Below, in pieces: positions 23,896 through 32,235 of a stretch of DNA of 64,000 nucleotides. Position 1 is the stretch's first letter. Every line of letters starts with the position of its first letter. The stretch covers positions 310,001 to 374,000 of the forward strand of contig VBIQ01000004.1 in NCBI GenBank assembly GCA_005880985.1, read 5' to 3'. The position numbers were made by a program, and so were the translations under genes. This DNA is from Chloroflexota bacterium (GTDB taxonomy: Bacteria > Chloroflexota > Dormibacteria > Aeolococcales > Aeolococcaceae). The notes below the pieces were generated by a model. The model was not told the DNA's origin and searched no databases. It was given only the letters and a program-made list of their open reading frames with translations.

Positions 23896-25082
23896 CCGCG
23901 ATCGTCGAGACCTCCGCCGAGGAGCTACGGCTGGCGGCGCGCGAACTGGCGGAGCGGCGCTTTGCGCCTCGCGCCGCGGAGTGGGACGAGCGGGAGGAGT
24001 GGCCGGAGGAGAACGAGCGCATCCTCGCCGAGCTCGGCTACCTGGGGTTCCTGATTCCCGAGCAGTACGGCGGTCTGGGACGCTCCTTCCTCGACGCGGT
24101 CATCGTCCTCGAGGAGTTCGCCCGCTCCTGCTTCACCACGGCGCTGGTGTGCCACCTCTTCATGAACGGGCCGTCGCGCACCATCACCGTGGTGGGCTCG
24201 GAGGAGGTCAAGCAGCGATTGCTGCCCAAGGCGGCGACCGGCGAACACTTCATCGTCATCGCCGTCAGTGAGCCGGACGCGGGCAGCGCCGTCACCGATC
24301 TCTCCACCCGCGCCGACGTCCAGAGCGACGGCGGCGTCGTGCTCAGCGGCCGCAAGAGCTGGGTGACCGGTGGCGCGCGCTGCACCCATGCGCTGGTCTT
24401 CACCCGCTTCGGCCCCGAGCCGTCGACCGGGGCGCGGGGCATCGGCGCGGTGGTGGTGCCGCGCGACACCGCCGGGTTTGGCATCGGTCGCACCGATCGC
24501 AAGCTGGGCGGCCGCGGCACCCCCGAGGCGGAGCTGATCTTCGACGGGTGCAAGCTCGGTCCCGAGTGGGTGCTGGTGCCGGGCAATCCGCAGACGACCG
24601 ACGGCTTTCGCACCCTGATGCGGGCCTTCGGCGCCGAGCGGCTCGGCAACTGTGCGCTCTGCCTGGGCGCCGCCCAGGCCGCCTACGAGACGTCCATCGC
24701 CTTCACCAAGGAGCGCCACCAGTTCGGCCGTCCCATCGCCGAGTTCCAGGGACTGCAGTGGAAGGTGGCCGACATGGCGATCAAGCTCGCCGCCGGCCGG
24801 GCCCTGCTCCACCAGGCGGCGCGCAACGCCGCCGACGGGTTCCCCACCCCGTGGGACACGGCCATCACCAAGACCTTCATCAACGAGAGCATGCAGGAGG
24901 TCTGCAACAGCGCCATCCAGCTGCACGGGCACTACGGCTATACGGTCGAGGCCGCGGTCGAGCGCCACTGGCGCGACGTGCGCGGCATGGCACTGGGCGG
25001 CGGCACCCCGGAGATCCTGCGCAATACCATCGCCTCGCTGGCATTCGGGCGCTCCTTCAGCCAGCGCCGTGACGGGAGCTGA
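23892..25082 (+). CDS. Acyl-CoA dehydrogenase
   Basis: 396 residues. FLIPEQYGGLGRSFLDAV, VSEPDAGSAVTDLSTRA, GRKSWVTGGARCTHALV, and HQFGRPIAEFQGLQWKVADM followed by QLHGHYGYT. The C-terminal motif is LGGGTPEILRNTIA, again with Gly where medium-chain enzymes have the catalytic Glu. It is a single-type ACAD rather than one of a coupled pair. ATGA overlap with the upstream dehydratase; 5 nt before the hydantoinase B gene. The presence of a third dehydrogenase in one operon suggests two successive oxidation rounds or two positions on one substrate. Confidence 0.92.
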   Translation: MTAIVETSAEELRLAARELAERRFAPRAAEWDEREEWPEENERILAELGYLGFLIPEQYGGLGRSFLDAVIVLEEFARSCFTTALVCHLFMNGPSRTITVVGSEEVKQRLLPKAATGEHFIVIAVSEPDAGSAVTDLSTRADVQSDGGVVLSGRKSWVTGGARCTHALVFTRFGPEPSTGARGIGAVVVPRDTAGFGIGRTDRKLGGRGTPEAELIFDGCKLGPEWVLVPGNPQTTDGFRTLMRAFGAERLGNCALCLGAAQAAYETSIAFTKERHQFGRPIAEFQGLQWKVADMAIKLAAGRALLHQAARNAADGFPTPWDTAITKTFINESMQEVCNSAIQLHGHYGYTVEAAVERHWRDVRGMALGGGTPEILRNTIASLAFGRSFSQRRDGS

Positions 25083-25087
25083 CAGAG

Positions 25088-26902
25088 ATGGCAATCACCA
25101 CCGAGCGACCTGCGGCCACAACCGCCGCGCCGGGAATCGACCCCATCACCGCGGAGGTGATCCGCGGCTCGATGGAGACGGTCTGCTACGAGATGGCGAC
25201 CCACGTATCGCTGGCCGCCACCACGCCCATCCTCAACCAGTCGAACGAGCGCAACGCGACGGTGATGAACGGCGAGGGCCTGCTCGCCGCGCTCAGCGTC
25301 GGGATACCGCAGTTCATGCTCAGCAGCACCCTCCCGGTGCGCTTCGCGCTGGACTTCTTCGGCAGGGACAACTTCCACGAGGGCGACGTGTTCGTCGCCA
25401 ACGATCCCTACCACGGCGGCGGTCACCTGCCCGACTACAACATCTTCTCCCCGGTGGTGGTCGACGGCGAGGTGGTGTTGATCCCCAGCATCCAGTGCCA
25501 CCACGCCGACACCGGAGGCATGACCCCGGGCGGCTATCCGGTGGATGCGCTCGACATCTGGGCGGAGGGCTTCCGCATCCCGGTGATCAAGCTGTACGAG
25601 CGGGGCGTCGAGCGCCGCGACCTGACCTACCTGTTGCGCACCAACTGCCGGACGCCGACCTTCATCGGCGACCTGCGCGCCCAGGTCGGTGCCGCCCAGC
25701 TCGGAGCCCGCCGGCTGACCGCGCTGTGCCAGCGGTATGGCGTCGCCGCGGTGAAGGCCGCGGTGCATCACGCCATCGACGTGGCCGCCCGGCGCTTCCA
25801 CGAGGAGGTCGCATCGTGGCCGGACGGCGTGTATCAGGGCGATGCCTGGGTCGACCACGATCCCAAGGGCAACCGCGACATCCACGTCCACGTCGCCATC
25901 ACCGTGTCCGGCGACAAGCTGACCGTCGACTTCACCGGCAGCGACACCCGGCAGAACCTGTCGGCCTACAGCACCTTCGGCAACACCCGCGGCTACGTGG
26001 TGGCCCAGATCGCCTCGGCGATGGACCCGTCCATCCCCAAGAACGAAGGATTCTTCGCCTCCATCGACTTGCGCGTTCCCGAGGGCACCTGCATCAACCC
26101 CGCGGTGGGGCGGCCGGTTGCGGCGGGCACTCATCATCCCGGGAGCGAGATCGGTGAGGCGATCGCCCTGGCGCTGGCCCAGGCGATTCCCGAGCGGGTG
26201 GTGCCCCAGGTCTACAAGCTGGCCTCGCCCATCGTCAGCTACGGCAAGCATCCCGACACCGGCAAGTTCTTCATCGACGCCGGCACCGACACCTACGCGG
26301 GGTGGTGCGGCGCCGGTTTCGGCACCGACGGCTGGGGGGCGCGCAACGCGAACTCCGGCAACCTCATCCGCAGCACCGCCGAGATCAACGAGACCCTGCT
26401 GCCGCAGCGCCGGCTGAGCACCGACCTGATCACCGACAGCGGCGGCCCGGGCCGGTGGCGCGGTCACTGCGGCTCGCGGTACGTCAAGCAGTTCACTGCC
26501 CCGGTGACGGTCAACACCTGGATCGTCGGCGTGCGCCATCCGGTGCCGGGCGTCGCCGGCGGCAAGCCAGGAGCTGCCAACCGGCTGATGGTGCGCGCCT
26601 TGGGGGAGCACGAGCGCGTCATCGATCACACCGCCTTCAACGAACCCCACGAGGCGGGAGAGGCGCTCATTCTCGAGTGCGGCGGTGGCGGCGGTTGGGG
26701 CGACCCGCTGGACCGCGATCCCGAGGCGGTGCGCGACGACGTGCTCGACGAGTACGTCTCGGCGGGCTCCGCCGAGCGCGAGTACGGGGTGGCCCTCATC
26801 GGGAGCATCGAGGATCTCAGTCTCCGGGTCGACGTCGAGCGGACGCGCGCCCTGCGCGACCAGCTGCGCGCCCAGCGATCCGGCGAGATCGCGGCGCGGT
26901 GA
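25088..26902 (+). CDS. Hydantoinase/oxoprolinase B-family subunit (HyuB-like)
   Basis: 604 residues. Characteristic blocks: IDPITAEVIRGSMETVCYEM at the N-terminus, GDVFVANDPYHGGGHLPDY, DFTGSDTRQ, and GGGGGWGDPLDRDPEAV near the C-terminus. HyuB proteins act with an ATP-dependent HyuA partner on hydantoins or 5-oxoproline, or in acetone/acetophenone carboxylases. The HyuA gene overlaps by GTGA. No acetone-carboxylase gamma-type gene is seen. Its place between a dehydrogenase and an SDR in an acyl-CoA operon argues for ATP-dependent carboxylation or ring opening of a pathway intermediate, but this is inference. Confidence 0.9.
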   Translation: MAITTERPAATTAAPGIDPITAEVIRGSMETVCYEMATHVSLAATTPILNQSNERNATVMNGEGLLAALSVGIPQFMLSSTLPVRFALDFFGRDNFHEGDVFVANDPYHGGGHLPDYNIFSPVVVDGEVVLIPSIQCHHADTGGMTPGGYPVDALDIWAEGFRIPVIKLYERGVERRDLTYLLRTNCRTPTFIGDLRAQVGAAQLGARRLTALCQRYGVAAVKAAVHHAIDVAARRFHEEVASWPDGVYQGDAWVDHDPKGNRDIHVHVAITVSGDKLTVDFTGSDTRQNLSAYSTFGNTRGYVVAQIASAMDPSIPKNEGFFASIDLRVPEGTCINPAVGRPVAAGTHHPGSEIGEAIALALAQAIPERVVPQVYKLASPIVSYGKHPDTGKFFIDAGTDTYAGWCGAGFGTDGWGARNANSGNLIRSTAEINETLLPQRRLSTDLITDSGGPGRWRGHCGSRYVKQFTAPVTVNTWIVGVRHPVPGVAGGKPGAANRLMVRALGEHERVIDHTAFNEPHEAGEALILECGGGGGWGDPLDRDPEAVRDDVLDEYVSAGSAEREYGVALIGSIEDLSLRVDVERTRALRDQLRAQRSGEIAAR

Positions 26903-29022
26903 GCACCGGCGACGCGGGCTACCGCATCGGGCTCGACGTCGGCGGCACCTTCACCGACTGCGCGTGCGTCCGCCCCGACGGGCGCATCGTGGTCACCAAG
27001 GCACCGACCACGCGCGACGACGAGTCCCGCGGCTGCCTCGACGCGCTCACCGACCTGGCGGCGACCGAGGGGCTCAGCGACCTCGGCGACCTGCTGCGCC
27101 AAACCGCGCTGGTCATCCATGGCACCACCACCGCCGATAACACCATGATCGCGATGTCGGGGCCTGCCGTCGGCCTGATCACCACCGAGGGCCAGCGCGA
27201 CATCGTCGAGATGCGGCGTGGCTGGAAGGAGGACATCTGGAATCCGACGCTGCCTGCCCCGCCACCCATCGCCCAGCGCCGCAACCGTTTCGCGGTCCCC
27301 GAGCGGCTGGGCAGCAGGGGCGAGGTGATCACCCCGCTGGACGAGGACGCGGTCCGCCACGCCGCCCGCCGGCTGCGGCAGCGGGGCATCGACGCGATCG
27401 CCATCTGCCTTCTGTTCGCGTTTCTCGATCCGGCTCACGAGAGGCGAGCTCGCGAGCTGGTGCTCGAGGAGCACCCCGAGGCCGTGGTGTCGCTGTCGCA
27501 CGAGGTCACGCCCACGGCGCCGGAGTTCGAGCGGGTCAGCACCACCCTGGTCAACGCCTACGTCGGCGCCCGGGTGCGCACCTACCTGGAGCGGTTGGCG
27601 GCGGCGTTGCGCCAGGCCGGGTACGCCCACGAGCTTCTGGTGATGCAGTGCAACGGCGGCATCGCCACCGTGGCGGCGGTGCTGCAGCGGCCGGTCACGG
27701 TGATGGCCAGCGGGCCGGCCGGCGGGGTGATCAACGCCTGCCAGGTGGCGAGCCGCGCCGAGGTGGAAGACATCATCGCGATCGACATGGGAGGGACGTC
27801 GTATGACGTCTGCCTGGTCCGCGGCGGCCGCCCCGAGCTACAGACCGCGTGGAACTGGCGGCATCGCTACGTCGTCAACCTGCCCATGGTCGACGTGCAC
27901 TCGATCGGCGCCGGCGGCGGCAGCGTGGCCCGCCTCCGCGGCGGCGCCCTGGCCGTCGGACCGGAATCCATGGGGGCCGATCCCGGGCCGGCGTGCTACG
28001 GCCGCGGCGGCACCGAGGCCACCGTCACCGATGCCCACGTCGTCCTCGGCTACCTCGACGTCGGCGGCTTTCGCGGCGGGGCGGTTGCCCTCGACCGCAG
28101 CGCCGCGGCGGCGGCGATCCGCCGCAACGTCGGTGATGCGCTGGGCATGACCGAGCACGACGCCGCGTGGGCGATCGTCCGCATCGCCGATGCGACCATG
28201 GTCAACGCCATCCGGCGCACCTCCAGCGACCGCGGCCTCGAACCGACCCAGTTCGCCATGGTCGCGTACGGCGGCAACGGTCCGATGCACGCCGGGCTGC
28301 AGGCCCGCGAGCTCGGCATCGGTCGCGTGATCATCCCGCGCACCTCGCCGGCCTTCAGCGCGTTGGGACTGCTCGTCGCCGATTTTCTCGCCGATGAGGT
28401 GCAGGCTTACTTCGCCGGAACCCAGGGCGGTGATCCTGGAGCAATGAGCGCGATGCTCGATCGCCTCGAGCATCGCGCCCGTGCGCGGTTGGCGGCGGCG
28501 CGGCTCGACCCGTCGCAGATCGCCGTTCGCCGCGAGGCATCACTCCGCTATCCGGGCCAGACCTTCGACCTCCAGGTCCCCCTGCCCGACTCCGGACCAC
28601 TCGGCGCCGAGGACATCGCGGCCGCGGTCGAGCGTTTTCATGAACGCCACGAGGCGCTCCACACCTACGCGCAGCGGGAGGAGGTTCCCCTGTTCAGCGG
28701 GCTTCGGGTGCAGGCGGTCGGGCACACCGTGACGGCGGCACCGCCGCCGCCGGCCCCGGGGCGCGGCGCCGAGGCGGCGATGCGCGGCACCCGCGCCTGC
28801 TGGTTCGAGGGCGCCGAGGTCGCCACGCCGATCTACGTCGGTGCCACCCTCGGCGCAGGCGACGAGGTGATCGGCCCCGCCATCATCCAGGACCGCTTCT
28901 CGACGGTCGTCCTCCACCCCGGCATGCGCGCCCGCCTGGTCGAGGCCGACTGCTATCTGCTCGACCCCGGCGCGCCGGCGCCGGCAAGCGCCGCTCCGAT
29001 GGCCGCAACCGCGCGTCGGTGA
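26899..29022 (+). CDS. Hydantoinase/oxoprolinase A-family ATPase subunit (HyuA-like)
   Basis: 707 residues from a GTG that overlaps the HyuB stop (GTGA). The N-terminal phosphate-binding motif IGLDVGGTFTDCACVRPDGR is intact. IHGTTTADNTMI, then MASGPAGGVINACQVA and IAIDMGGTSYDVCLV, are the actin-like ATPase motifs of the family. It phosphorylates an amide or enolate for cleavage or carboxylation together with HyuB. Length and order (B before A) fit two-subunit family members. Substrate unknown; the operon context makes amino-acid-derived hydantoins less likely than a carbonyl compound. Confidence 0.9.
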   Translation: MSTGDAGYRIGLDVGGTFTDCACVRPDGRIVVTKAPTTRDDESRGCLDALTDLAATEGLSDLGDLLRQTALVIHGTTTADNTMIAMSGPAVGLITTEGQRDIVEMRRGWKEDIWNPTLPAPPPIAQRRNRFAVPERLGSRGEVITPLDEDAVRHAARRLRQRGIDAIAICLLFAFLDPAHERRARELVLEEHPEAVVSLSHEVTPTAPEFERVSTTLVNAYVGARVRTYLERLAAALRQAGYAHELLVMQCNGGIATVAAVLQRPVTVMASGPAGGVINACQVASRAEVEDIIAIDMGGTSYDVCLVRGGRPELQTAWNWRHRYVVNLPMVDVHSIGAGGGSVARLRGGALAVGPESMGADPGPACYGRGGTEATVTDAHVVLGYLDVGGFRGGAVALDRSAAAAAIRRNVGDALGMTEHDAAWAIVRIADATMVNAIRRTSSDRGLEPTQFAMVAYGGNGPMHAGLQARELGIGRVIIPRTSPAFSALGLLVADFLADEVQAYFAGTQGGDPGAMSAMLDRLEHRARARLAAARLDPSQIAVRREASLRYPGQTFDLQVPLPDSGPLGAEDIAAAVERFHERHEALHTYAQREEVPLFSGLRVQAVGHTVTAAPPPPAPGRGAEAAMRGTRACWFEGAEVATPIYVGATLGAGDEVIGPAIIQDRFSTVVLHPGMRARLVEADCYLLDPGAPAPASAAPMAATARR

Positions 29023-29765
29023 CCCGGCTTCGGGGCCACGCCGCGTTCGTCACCGGCGCGGCTCGCGGCATCGGCGGCAGCATCGCCGCGCGCCTCGCCG
29101 CCGAGGGTGCCGCGGTGGTCGTCGCCGACGTGGACGAGGAGGCCGGCCGGCAGGCGGCCGAGAAGATCGCCACCGGCGGTGCCACCGCTGTCGCCGCCGC
29201 CCTCGACGTGCGCGACGCCGAAGCGGTCGCGGCCGCGATGACCGAGGCGTCGGCTCGCTTCGGGAAGCTCGACATTCTCGTCAACAACGCCGGGGTGTTC
29301 CGCGACCGCAGGTTGGAGGAGATGAGCGACTCCGATTGGGACACCGTGCTCGACATCGACCTGCGCGGCTACTTCGTCTGCTGCCGCGCCGCCCTTCCCC
29401 ACCTCCGCGCCAGCGGATGGGGTCGCATCGTGAACATCAGCTCCCGCGCCTACCTCGGCAACCCCGGCCAGGTCAACTACTCGGCCGCCAAGGCGGGAGT
29501 GATCGGCCTGACCCGCGCCCTGAGCATGGAGTTGGGGCGCGACGGCATCACCGTCAACGCGGTCGCCCCGGGGATGATCGACACCCCGCTGGTGCGCTCC
29601 CACGCCAAGGCCGACGAGGTGATCGCCCGCGCGGTGGCGAGCACCCCTCTGCGCCGGATCGGGACGCCGGAGGACGTCGCCGCCGCGGTCGCCTTCCTGG
29701 TCTCGGATGACGCGGCATACATCACCGGCGACGTCATCCACGTCACCGGCGGACGGTACGGCTGA
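29019..29765 (+). CDS. Short-chain dehydrogenase/reductase (FabG-like)
   Basis: 248 residues from GTG, overlapping HyuA by GTGA. TGAARGIGGSIAARL binds the cofactor, with Asp at the end of the second strand (VVVADVDEE), favouring NAD(H). ILVNNAGVFRD, the catalytic Ser in VNISSRAYLG and the YSAAKAG Tyr/Lys are all present. VSDDAAYITGDVIHVTGG ends the protein in the usual way. It likely oxidises a 3-hydroxyacyl-CoA made by the operon's hydratases. Last gene of the rightward operon; a strong hairpin follows. Confidence 0.92.
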   Translation: MTRLRGHAAFVTGAARGIGGSIAARLAAEGAAVVVADVDEEAGRQAAEKIATGGATAVAAALDVRDAEAVAAAMTEASARFGKLDILVNNAGVFRDRRLEEMSDSDWDTVLDIDLRGYFVCCRAALPHLRASGWGRIVNISSRAYLGNPGQVNYSAAKAGVIGLTRALSMELGRDGITVNAVAPGMIDTPLVRSHAKADEVIARAVASTPLRRIGTPEDVAAAVAFLVSDDAAYITGDVIHVTGGRYG

Positions 29766-29776
29766 GCCTGGGGCTC

Positions 29777-29807
29777 GCCCACGCTACACCCGTCGTAGTT
29801 CGTGGGC
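29777..29807. terminator. Bidirectional terminator hairpin
   Basis: GCCCACG-CTAC, loop ACCCGTC, GTAG-TT-CGTGGGC: a 7-bp plus 4-bp stem with a TT bulge, 11 nt past the SDR stop. The next gene on the minus strand also ends nearby (29883), so the hairpin can serve both convergent units. The remaining bases to 29882 show nothing else. Confidence 0.6.
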
Positions 29808-29882
29808 TCCCGCCACTCTCTCGGAAGGCTGCGTCCAGACTCTAGGGCAGCGCCAAGCCTTGATGGCCTGCGCTACCCGGAC

Positions 29883-30269
29883 CTAAGGGCCAGCTGTCGC
29901 CGGCATCGCATCGCCCAGGATCTGCGTCAGATCAGGCGTGGTCATCGTGTCATCTTCCACGATCCTCCCGTCGGCAAGACGGTAGTAGGTGAGAGCCCGG
30001 GCAGAGACCTTCTTCCCACTGGCCAGGGTTATGTTCATGGTGCACCGAAGGACGACCACATCGCCTTCGCCGACGAGATCCTTGATTTCAAGGTCGCTGG
30101 CGGCTTGCATGCCGGAAAGCATTGCCTTGAAGCCAGCCAGATCAACATCGCCCATACCACGGTTCACGTAATTCGGCGCAACGAGCTCGTCGATCAGGTC
30201 GATATCGCCGCCACTCGAAATCGCTGTGAGGAAGCGACGGACGACTGCTTTATTCTCATCGATAGACAT
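29883..30269 (-). CDS. SnoaL-like/ester-cyclase family protein (NTF2 fold)
   Basis: 128 residues. MSIDENKAVVRRFLTAISSG, then DLIDELVAPNYVNRG and MTTPDLTQILGD are typical of the SnoaL-like 'ester cyclase' branch of the NTF2 fold. Substrates of such proteins vary widely and cannot be told here. The ATG at 30269 follows GGGGGA at good distance; a TATATT box lies 34 nt further up. Hand-counted lines across this gene are 57-60% G+C against about 75% in the operon before it, so it may have arrived separately. Confidence 0.75.
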   Translation of the reverse strand: MSIDENKAVVRRFLTAISSGGDIDLIDELVAPNYVNRGMGDVDLAGFKAMLSGMQAASDLEIKDLVGEGDVVVLRCTMNITLASGKKVSARALTYYRLADGRIVEDDTMTTPDLTQILGDAMPATAGP

Positions 30270-30456
30270 GCGGGTTCCCCCTGTAACGAAGCGGGCACTG
30301 CCAATATAGGCGCGTCGGCTTGGTGCCTTGGTACTCGATCGCAGCGTGGCCACGAGTTCGCGAGCACCCGCGGCCGCTATGGCTTCCTAGTAGTTTGCCA
30401 CTCCCGCGGCATGGTCGAAGGTCCGGCCAGGCCAACCGAAGACTCGGCCAGCCGCC

Positions 30457-30774
30457 TTGACCACTCCGCCGCCGCCCGATTCGGTGGACAATTCCGCGGT
30501 GCCCAAGCGACACGCCGGCCAAGAAGGCGACATCGCGGTGCGCCTCACCCATGACGAGGCGCTCGTACTGTCGGAGTGGCTCGATCGTCTTCAGAATGCA
30601 GGGCTTCGCCCCCTGGTTGAACACGGCGGGGAGGTCGTTGCCATCGGGGCCCTCGTTGGTCGGCTTGACGAGTTGCTCGCGGAACTGTTCGACCCGCGGT
30701 ACCGTGACTTGGTCGTCGCAGCCCGGAGTCGGCTCGTCGAGGGTTATGAGCCAGATCCGCTGGAAGGTTTGTAG
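30457..30774 (+). CDS. Hypothetical protein
   Basis: Up to 105 residues. The core VRLTHDEALVLSEWLDRL followed by a predicted helical LVGRLDELLAEL and PRYRDLVVAARSRLVEGY looks like a genuine small helical protein, but I cannot name a family. The first in-frame start is TTG at 30457; GTG codons at 30484 and 30499 are alternatives and none has a clear ribosome-binding site. It sits in a lower-GC stretch among unrelated small genes. The bases from 30270 to 30456 contain only the presumed promoter of the minus-strand neighbour. Confidence 0.45.
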   Translation: MTTPPPPDSVDNSAVPKRHAGQEGDIAVRLTHDEALVLSEWLDRLQNAGLRPLVEHGGEVVAIGALVGRLDELLAELFDPRYRDLVVAARSRLVEGYEPDPLEGL

Positions 30775-30892
30775 GTCTGCCGCTCGCTCGTGCCAGGGCC
30801 AGTGACAGTGAGCCAGGCCAGCATGCGCCAGTCACCCCTCACAATTGTCGCCACGGAGGACCTGCCTACCATGCCTTCTGCGGGCGTACGCC

Positions 30893-31303
30893 TCAGGGGG
30901 CATCTGCGGGCGTCGTTGCTGTGATAAACGCACCGGAGGAGTAATCGAGCACGACGCGAACAGTTGTGTTCGGCGGTGGACAAGGATGCTGCACGGGCGA
31001 CACTTGCGGGGGCGGCGACATTAGCCCAGGGCCGCATAAGCCTTGGAAGGTGCCGCGAAAGATGACCGCCCACACGGCGCGGTTTGGATCAGGGACGGCC
31101 GTCCCGGCGTGACGCCCTAACTCGCTGTGAGGCCCTAACTCGCTGAAGTGCCCCGACGCCGCGGAAACCAAGGCGACCGGGGTGCTCGACATAGGCTGGG
31201 CCTTTTTGTGCGCGGCCGCCACCGCCTGCTGCTCGCTCAAACCGCTGCCACACGCAGTAACGAGCCATACGAGCGCTGTTGCAGCCAACTCGATGCGTGC
31301 CAC
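30893..31303 (-). CDS. Small secreted lipoprotein
   Basis: 136 residues from GTG. MARIELAATALVWLVTACGS is a short lipoprotein signal peptide with the lipobox LVTAC, so Cys18 would be lipidated and the protein anchored on the outer face of the cytoplasmic membrane. The mature part contains a duplicated SELG hexapeptide (period 6 residues), a conserved-looking RAVWAVIFRGTF strand, and NTTVRVVLDYSSGAFI. No family recognised. An upstream extension to 31492 exists but is Arg-rich and probably not translated. Confidence 0.6.
   Translation of the reverse strand: MARIELAATALVWLVTACGSGLSEQQAVAAAHKKAQPMSSTPVALVSAASGHFSELGPHSELGRHAGTAVPDPNRAVWAVIFRGTFQGLCGPGLMSPPPQVSPVQHPCPPPNTTVRVVLDYSSGAFITATTPADAP
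31107..31139. repeat. Short direct repeat inside the lipoprotein gene
   Basis: GCCCTAACTCGCTG occurs twice with an 18-bp period, encoding the doubled SELG segment on the minus strand. Confidence 0.5.
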
Positions 31304-31536
31304 GGCTCGCCAAGCGTACTTCAGGGATCTTCGTTCCAGTGCTCTCGGACGGAGCCGACAGCGCGGCGGCTCGGAGTGAGGTCGCCACCCTCCGCGAGGC
31401 CTGGGTGGTCGCCGTCCCGCGGGCACAGATGCTTGGGTCAAGCGAGGATGGCCTCTCCTATAGGACCCAGTCTGCGGCGTGACAGGGCGCACGCGCCTGA
31501 GAGTCAGTCATGCGGCGAGGCGTCGCCCCGAGTCGG

Positions 31537-31542
31537 TAGGCT
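31537..31542 (+). promoter_or_regulatory. Candidate leaderless -10 box (TAGGCT)
   Basis: TAGGCT, 6 nt, then the GTG start at 31549: spacing of a leaderless promoter. The remaining bases from 31304 to 31536 show no gene I can support. Confidence 0.35.
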
Positions 31543-31548
31543 CGCCCC

Positions 31549-32235
31549 GTGCGCAGACAGGATTGGGCCCAGGCCACGTCGGTTGGCTTTGCCTTGGCGG
31601 GGATCGGCGCCGGCGTCAGACGGCATTGGCGGTGGGCGATACCGCTGCTCGCGGGAGCGGCGGCAGCCGATGCCGCGGGACGGGTGGCGAGCCGGCGGAC
31701 GCCGAGGCCGATTCCGGCGTCGATGCGGTGGGTGTTGCGCCTTCCCCACCCGACCGGCGTTCTGCAGCGCGCGCTCGAACCGCGTCCGGGGGAGTGCGTC
31801 CTCGAGATCGGCCCCGGGCTCGGCCAGGCCGCCACCTCGGTCGCGACATGGATCGCTCCGCAGGGACGGCTCGACGTCCTCGACGTTCAGCAGGTGATGC
31901 TCGACGAGACCATGCGCCGGGCTGAACGGATGGATATCGACAACATCACCCCGACGCTGGCTGCGGCGGAGGAACCGCTTCCATACCCGGAGGCATCGTT
32001 CGATGCGGCGTATCTATCCGGGGTGTTGGGCGAGATTCCCGACCGGCAGCGGACGCTGAACGAGCTTCACCGAGTGCTGAAGCGCGGTGGTCGCCTGGTC
32101 GTTGCCGAGATCGCCGGTGATCCCGACTTCGTGCCCTTCGGGTCGCTCCGCCGGCAGGCGGCGCTCGCGGGTTTCGAGCTTGATCGCAGGCTTGGCCCGT
32201 CGCTCGCATACATGGCGCGCTTCCTCGCCGTCTGA
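31549..32235 (+). CDS. Class I SAM-dependent methyltransferase with an N-terminal hydrophobic segment
   Basis: 228 residues. After an N-terminal segment rich in Ala/Gly that could be one membrane helix (residues about 12-45), the SAM-binding motif I reads VLEIGPGLGQAATSVA, with RLDVLDVQQ as the acidic strand and FDAAYLSGVLGEIPD as motif II. LHRVLKRGGRLVVAEIAGDP completes the core. This is the UbiE/type 11 layout; substrate unknown. The GTG start is preceded by a TAGGCT box. The stop directly abuts the end of the convergent amidohydrolase. Confidence 0.8.
   Translation: MRRQDWAQATSVGFALAGIGAGVRRHWRWAIPLLAGAAAADAAGRVASRRTPRPIPASMRWVLRLPHPTGVLQRALEPRPGECVLEIGPGLGQAATSVATWIAPQGRLDVLDVQQVMLDETMRRAERMDIDNITPTLAAAEEPLPYPEASFDAAYLSGVLGEIPDRQRTLNELHRVLKRGGRLVVAEIAGDPDFVPFGSLRRQAALAGFELDRRLGPSLAYMARFLAV

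Noticed and set aside
6284-29765. Declaring the cluster a steroid degradation locus
   Set aside because: No KstD, Ksh, HsaA-D, Mce or CYP125-specific evidence is visible. Only parts shared with other branched-acid pathways are present.
31304-31548. Plus-strand frames at 31148-31897 and 31182-31379 as genes
   Set aside because: They overlap the lipoprotein gene or the methyltransferase in another frame and lack domain features or ribosome-binding sites.
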